From positions 1,364,001 to 1,428,000 of the forward strand of contig NZ_CP180352.1 of the NCBI RefSeq assembly GCF_048007105.1: a stretch of DNA of 64,000 nucleotides, written 5' to 3'. The translations under genes and the position numbers were made by a program. The notes under the pieces were generated by a model. It searched no databases. It worked only from the letters and a program-made list of their open reading frames with translations, and was not told the DNA's origin. The first letter of the stretch is position 1; each line of letters opens with the position of its first letter. Shown here in pieces: positions 61,617 to 64,000 of this stretch. This DNA is from Minwuia sp048007105. Lineage in GTDB: Bacteria > Pseudomonadota > Alphaproteobacteria > Minwuiales > Minwuiaceae.

Positions 61617-64000
61617 GTGAACGGCATTCCGGAGAAGGCGCGGGCGGTGATCATCGGCGGCGGGGTATCCGGCTGCTCGGTCGCCTATCATCTCGGCAGG
61701 CTGGGTTGGGACGATGTCGTCCTGCTGGAGCGGAAGCAGCTGACATGCGGCACCACCTGGCATGCGGCCGGTCTGATCGGACAGCTGCGGGCCTCGCAGA
61801 ACATGACCCGGCTGGCGAAGTATTCCGCCGATCTCTACACGAAGCTGGAGGCCGAGACCGGCATCGCCACCGGCATGCGCCAGAACGGCTCGCTGACCGT
61901 GGCGCTCACCGCCGAACGGCGCGAGGAGATCCTGCGGCAGGCTTCCATGGCCCGGGCCTTCGGTGTCGAGGTCCACGAGATCTCGCCCGCCGAACTGAAA
62001 GCGATCTATCCGCATCTCAACACCGATGGCGTCGCCGCCGCGGTGCACCTGCCCCATGACGGCCAGTGCGACCCCGCCAACATCGCCATGGCACTGGCGA
62101 AGGGCGCGCGCCAGAACGGGGTAGCGGTCCGCGAGGGCATCCGGGTCACCGACGTGCATCGGGCGAAGGGCCGCGTCGCCGGGGTTTCCTGGGCGGGCGA
62201 CGATGGCGAAGAGGGCCGCATCGACACCGACATCGTCATCAACTGCGCCGGCATGTGGGCGCGGGAACTGGGCCGCATGTCCGGCGTCTCGATCCCGCTG
62301 CATGCCTGCGAGCACTTCTATCTGGTCACCGAGCCGGTCGAGGGGCTGGGCCGGCTGCCGGTGCTGCGGATGCCGGACGAATGCGCCTACTACAAGGAGG
62401 ACGCCGGCAAGATGATGCTCGGCGCCTTCGAGCCGAAGGCCAAGCCCTGGGGGATGGACGGCATCCCGGCGGATTTCTGCTTCGACCAGCTGCCGGAGGA
62501 TTTCGCCCATTTCGAGCCGATCCTGGAGCAGGCCGTGCACCGGATGCCGCTGATGGCCGACGCGGGCATCCACACCTTCTTCAACGGCCCGGAGAGCTTC
62601 ACCCCCGACGACCGCTACTATCTGGGCGAGGCGCCGGAGCTCGGCGGCTACTGGGTTGCGGCGGGCTACAACTCCATTGGCATCGTCTCGTCCGGCGGCG
62701 CGGGCTTCGCGCTGGCGCAGTGGCTGAACGACGGCGAGCCGCCTTTCGATCTCTGGGAAGTCGATATCCGCCGAGCGCAGCCGTTCCAGTCGAACCGCGC
62801 CTATCTGAAGGAACGGGTCTCGGAGACCCTGGGCCTGCTCTATGCGGACCATTTCCCTTATCGCCAGCCCGAGACCGCGCGTGGGGTCCGGCGCTCGCCT
62901 GTGCATGAGTATCTGAAGGCGCGTGGCGCGGTGTTCGGTGAGACGGCGGGCTGGGAACGCGCCAACTGGTTCGCTGCGGACGGGCAGGACCGCAACTACC
63001 GCTATTCCTGGAAGCGGCAGAACTGGTTCGACAATGCCCGCGCCGAGCATATTGCGGTGCGAGAGGGCGCCGGCCTGTTCGACATGTCCTCCTTCGGCAA
63101 GATCCGGGTCGAGGGCCGCGATGCGCTGGCGCTGCTGGAACGGCTCTGCGGCAACAGGATGGACACCGAGGCGGGCCGGATCACCTACACGCAGATGCTC
63201 AATGCGCGTGGCGGGATCGAGAGCGACCTGACGGTGACGCGGCTGTCGGAGACCGCCTTCCTGCTGGTGGTGCCGGCGGCGACGCTGCAACGCGACCTCG
63301 CCTGGCTCCGCCGCCATGCGGGCGAGATGAACGCGGTGATCACGGACGTGACGGCGGGCGAAGCGGTCTTCGCCGTGATGGGGCCGAAATCGCGCGAGGT
63401 GCTGCAGGGCTGCTCGCCGAACGATTTCTCCAATGACGCCCATCCCTTCGGCTGGATGCGGGAAATCGAGATCGGTCACGGTCTCGCCCGCGCCCACCGG
63501 GTCACCTATGTCGGCGAACTCGGCTGGGAGATATACGTCTCCGCCGACATGGCTGCGCATGTCTTCGAGGCGATCGAGGACGCAGGCGCAGCGCACGGGC
63601 TGAAACTCTGCGGCATGCATGTGCTGGATTCCTGCCGCATCGAGAAGGCCTTCCGCCATTTCGGCCACGACATCACCGACGAGGATCATGTGCTGGAGGC
63701 CGGGCTGGGCTTTGCGGTGAAGACGGAGAAGGGCGACTTCATCGGACGCGACGCGGTGCTGCGGAAGCGCGACGAGGGCCTGAAGCGCTGCCTGGTCCAG
63801 CTCCGCCTGTCCGATCCGGAACCGCTGCTCTATCACAACGAGCCGATCCTCCGGGACGGCCGGATCGTCGGTCAGCTGACCTCCGGCAATTACGGCCATC
63901 ACCTCGGCGGCGCTGTCGGCCTTGGCTATGTCCCCTGCGAAGGCGAGGCGGCTTCCGACGTGCTGGCGTCGGACTACCAGATCGAGATCGCGGGCGAACG
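61617..64000 (+). CDS. dimethylglycine/sarcosine dehydrogenase-like FAD and GcvT-domain enzyme (cut by right edge)
   Basis: GTG 61617 after GGGGAGAGG; the frame is open for 794 codons to the window end. N-terminal DAO-type FAD domain (VIIGGGVSGCSVAYHLGRLG) with TCGTTWHAAGLIG, where the His is the site of covalent FAD in DMGDH and sarcosine dehydrogenase. A FAO_M-like linker follows, then a GcvT aminomethyltransferase fold (SFGKIRVEGRDALALLERLC, AVFAVMGPKSREVLQ, HVLDSCRIEKAFRHFGHD) that transfers the methyl as methylene-THF. Oxidative demethylation of an N-methyl amine is likely; the exact substrate is open. Confidence 0.9.
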   Translation, partial: MNGIPEKARAVIIGGGVSGCSVAYHLGRLGWDDVVLLERKQLTCGTTWHAAGLIGQLRASQNMTRLAKYSADLYTKLEAETGIATGMRQNGSLTVALTAERREEILRQASMARAFGVEVHEISPAELKAIYPHLNTDGVAAAVHLPHDGQCDPANIAMALAKGARQNGVAVREGIRVTDVHRAKGRVAGVSWAGDDGEEGRIDTDIVINCAGMWARELGRMSGVSIPLHACEHFYLVTEPVEGLGRLPVLRMPDECAYYKEDAGKMMLGAFEPKAKPWGMDGIPADFCFDQLPEDFAHFEPILEQAVHRMPLMADAGIHTFFNGPESFTPDDRYYLGEAPELGGYWVAAGYNSIGIVSSGGAGFALAQWLNDGEPPFDLWEVDIRRAQPFQSNRAYLKERVSETLGLLYADHFPYRQPETARGVRRSPVHEYLKARGAVFGETAGWERANWFAADGQDRNYRYSWKRQNWFDNARAEHIAVREGAGLFDMSSFGKIRVEGRDALALLERLCGNRMDTEAGRITYTQMLNARGGIESDLTVTRLSETAFLLVVPAATLQRDLAWLRRHAGEMNAVITDVTAGEAVFAVMGPKSREVLQGCSPNDFSNDAHPFGWMREIEIGHGLARAHRVTYVGELGWEIYVSADMAAHVFEAIEDAGAAHGLKLCGMHVLDSCRIEKAFRHFGHDITDEDHVLEAGLGFAVKTEKGDFIGRDAVLRKRDEGLKRCLVQLRLSDPEPLLYHNEPILRDGRIVGQLTSGNYGHHLGGAVGLGYVPCEGEAASDVLASDYQIEIAGE

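Noticed and set aside
61515..63902. 795-codon open frame opposite the FAD-GcvT gene
   Set aside because: Antisense frame in GC-rich DNA with no motif; the plus strand encodes a clear FAD/GcvT enzyme.

Overview
The window is typical alphaproteobacterial chromosome: GC-rich, tightly packed, with many ATGA/TGATG stop-start overlaps, a System I cytochrome c maturation operon (ccmA-I), a propionyl-CoA carboxylase alpha subunit, an MlaEFD-type lipid transport operon and an elongator tRNA-Met of alphaproteobacterial type. I cannot name a genus. Two blocks differ from this background: a short AT-rich island (about 16.3-17.85 kb) and a 13.9 kb integrated element (46,314-60,276).

Layout. 1-12.6 kb: metabolism and small regulators: an mgtE fragment, a thioesterase/acyl-CoA dehydrogenase pair, a frameshifted TPR/beta-barrel protein next to a secreted coiled-coil protein, a GST gene divergent from a TetR regulator with a perfect inverted-repeat operator between them, an MDR oxidoreductase, a PhyH dioxygenase, ruvX, a DMT transporter, pyrD, an S24-like regulator and a class IV aminotransferase. 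12.5-20.1 kb: a histidine kinase, a second PhyH enzyme, a nested-palindrome repeat, an LLM oxidoreductase, the AT-rich island with a single DUF3644/HEPN-like gene, acyP and pccA. 20.3-28.2 kb: folB then ccmABCDEFGHI; ccmF carries an apparent frameshift and ccmH has a palindromic repeat inside its leader. 28.2-46.2 kb: Nudix, VOC, cyclophilin, methyltransferase, SDR, phhB, a frameshifted DUF4136 lipoprotein, mmsA, DUF4198 and HupE/UreJ genes in an almost abutting divergent pair, a second histidine kinase, the Mla-type operon, a rhodanese, two related c-type cytochromes (customers of the ccm operon) and a PLP decarboxylase-like enzyme.

46.3-60.3 kb: an integrative element in the tRNA-Met gene. 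A 47-bp duplication of the tRNA 3' end marks attL and attR, a tyrosine integrase sits beside attR, and each end carries a paired AAGTCACC arm-type motif with 11-bp periodicity. The cargo is defence-like: a truncated Fic gene, a 1280-residue protein with an N-terminal PD-(D/E)XK nuclease and a STAND-type NTPase (Avs-like), an ApeA-like HEPN protein (frameshifted as read), and a retron-like cassette: PRTase-wHTH effector, a structured RNA with a1/a2 pairing and a 15-bp msd-like stem, and a YADD reverse transcriptase. A RepB-type primase, winged-helix/HTH proteins and an excisionase-like protein complete it. No capsid, terminase or conjugation genes were seen.

60.3-64.0 kb: chromosome again, with an S1-type protease, a PAS_5-type protein and the first 2.4 kb of a dimethylglycine/sarcosine dehydrogenase-like FAD-GcvT enzyme running off the right edge.

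Cross-cutting features: four apparent single-base frameshifts (about 2,645, 25,195, 32,785 and 52,257) and three genes whose only sensible start codon is non-canonical (CTG for the TetR regulator and mlaD, ATC for acyP). Sequencing or assembly indels must be excluded before any of these is read biologically.
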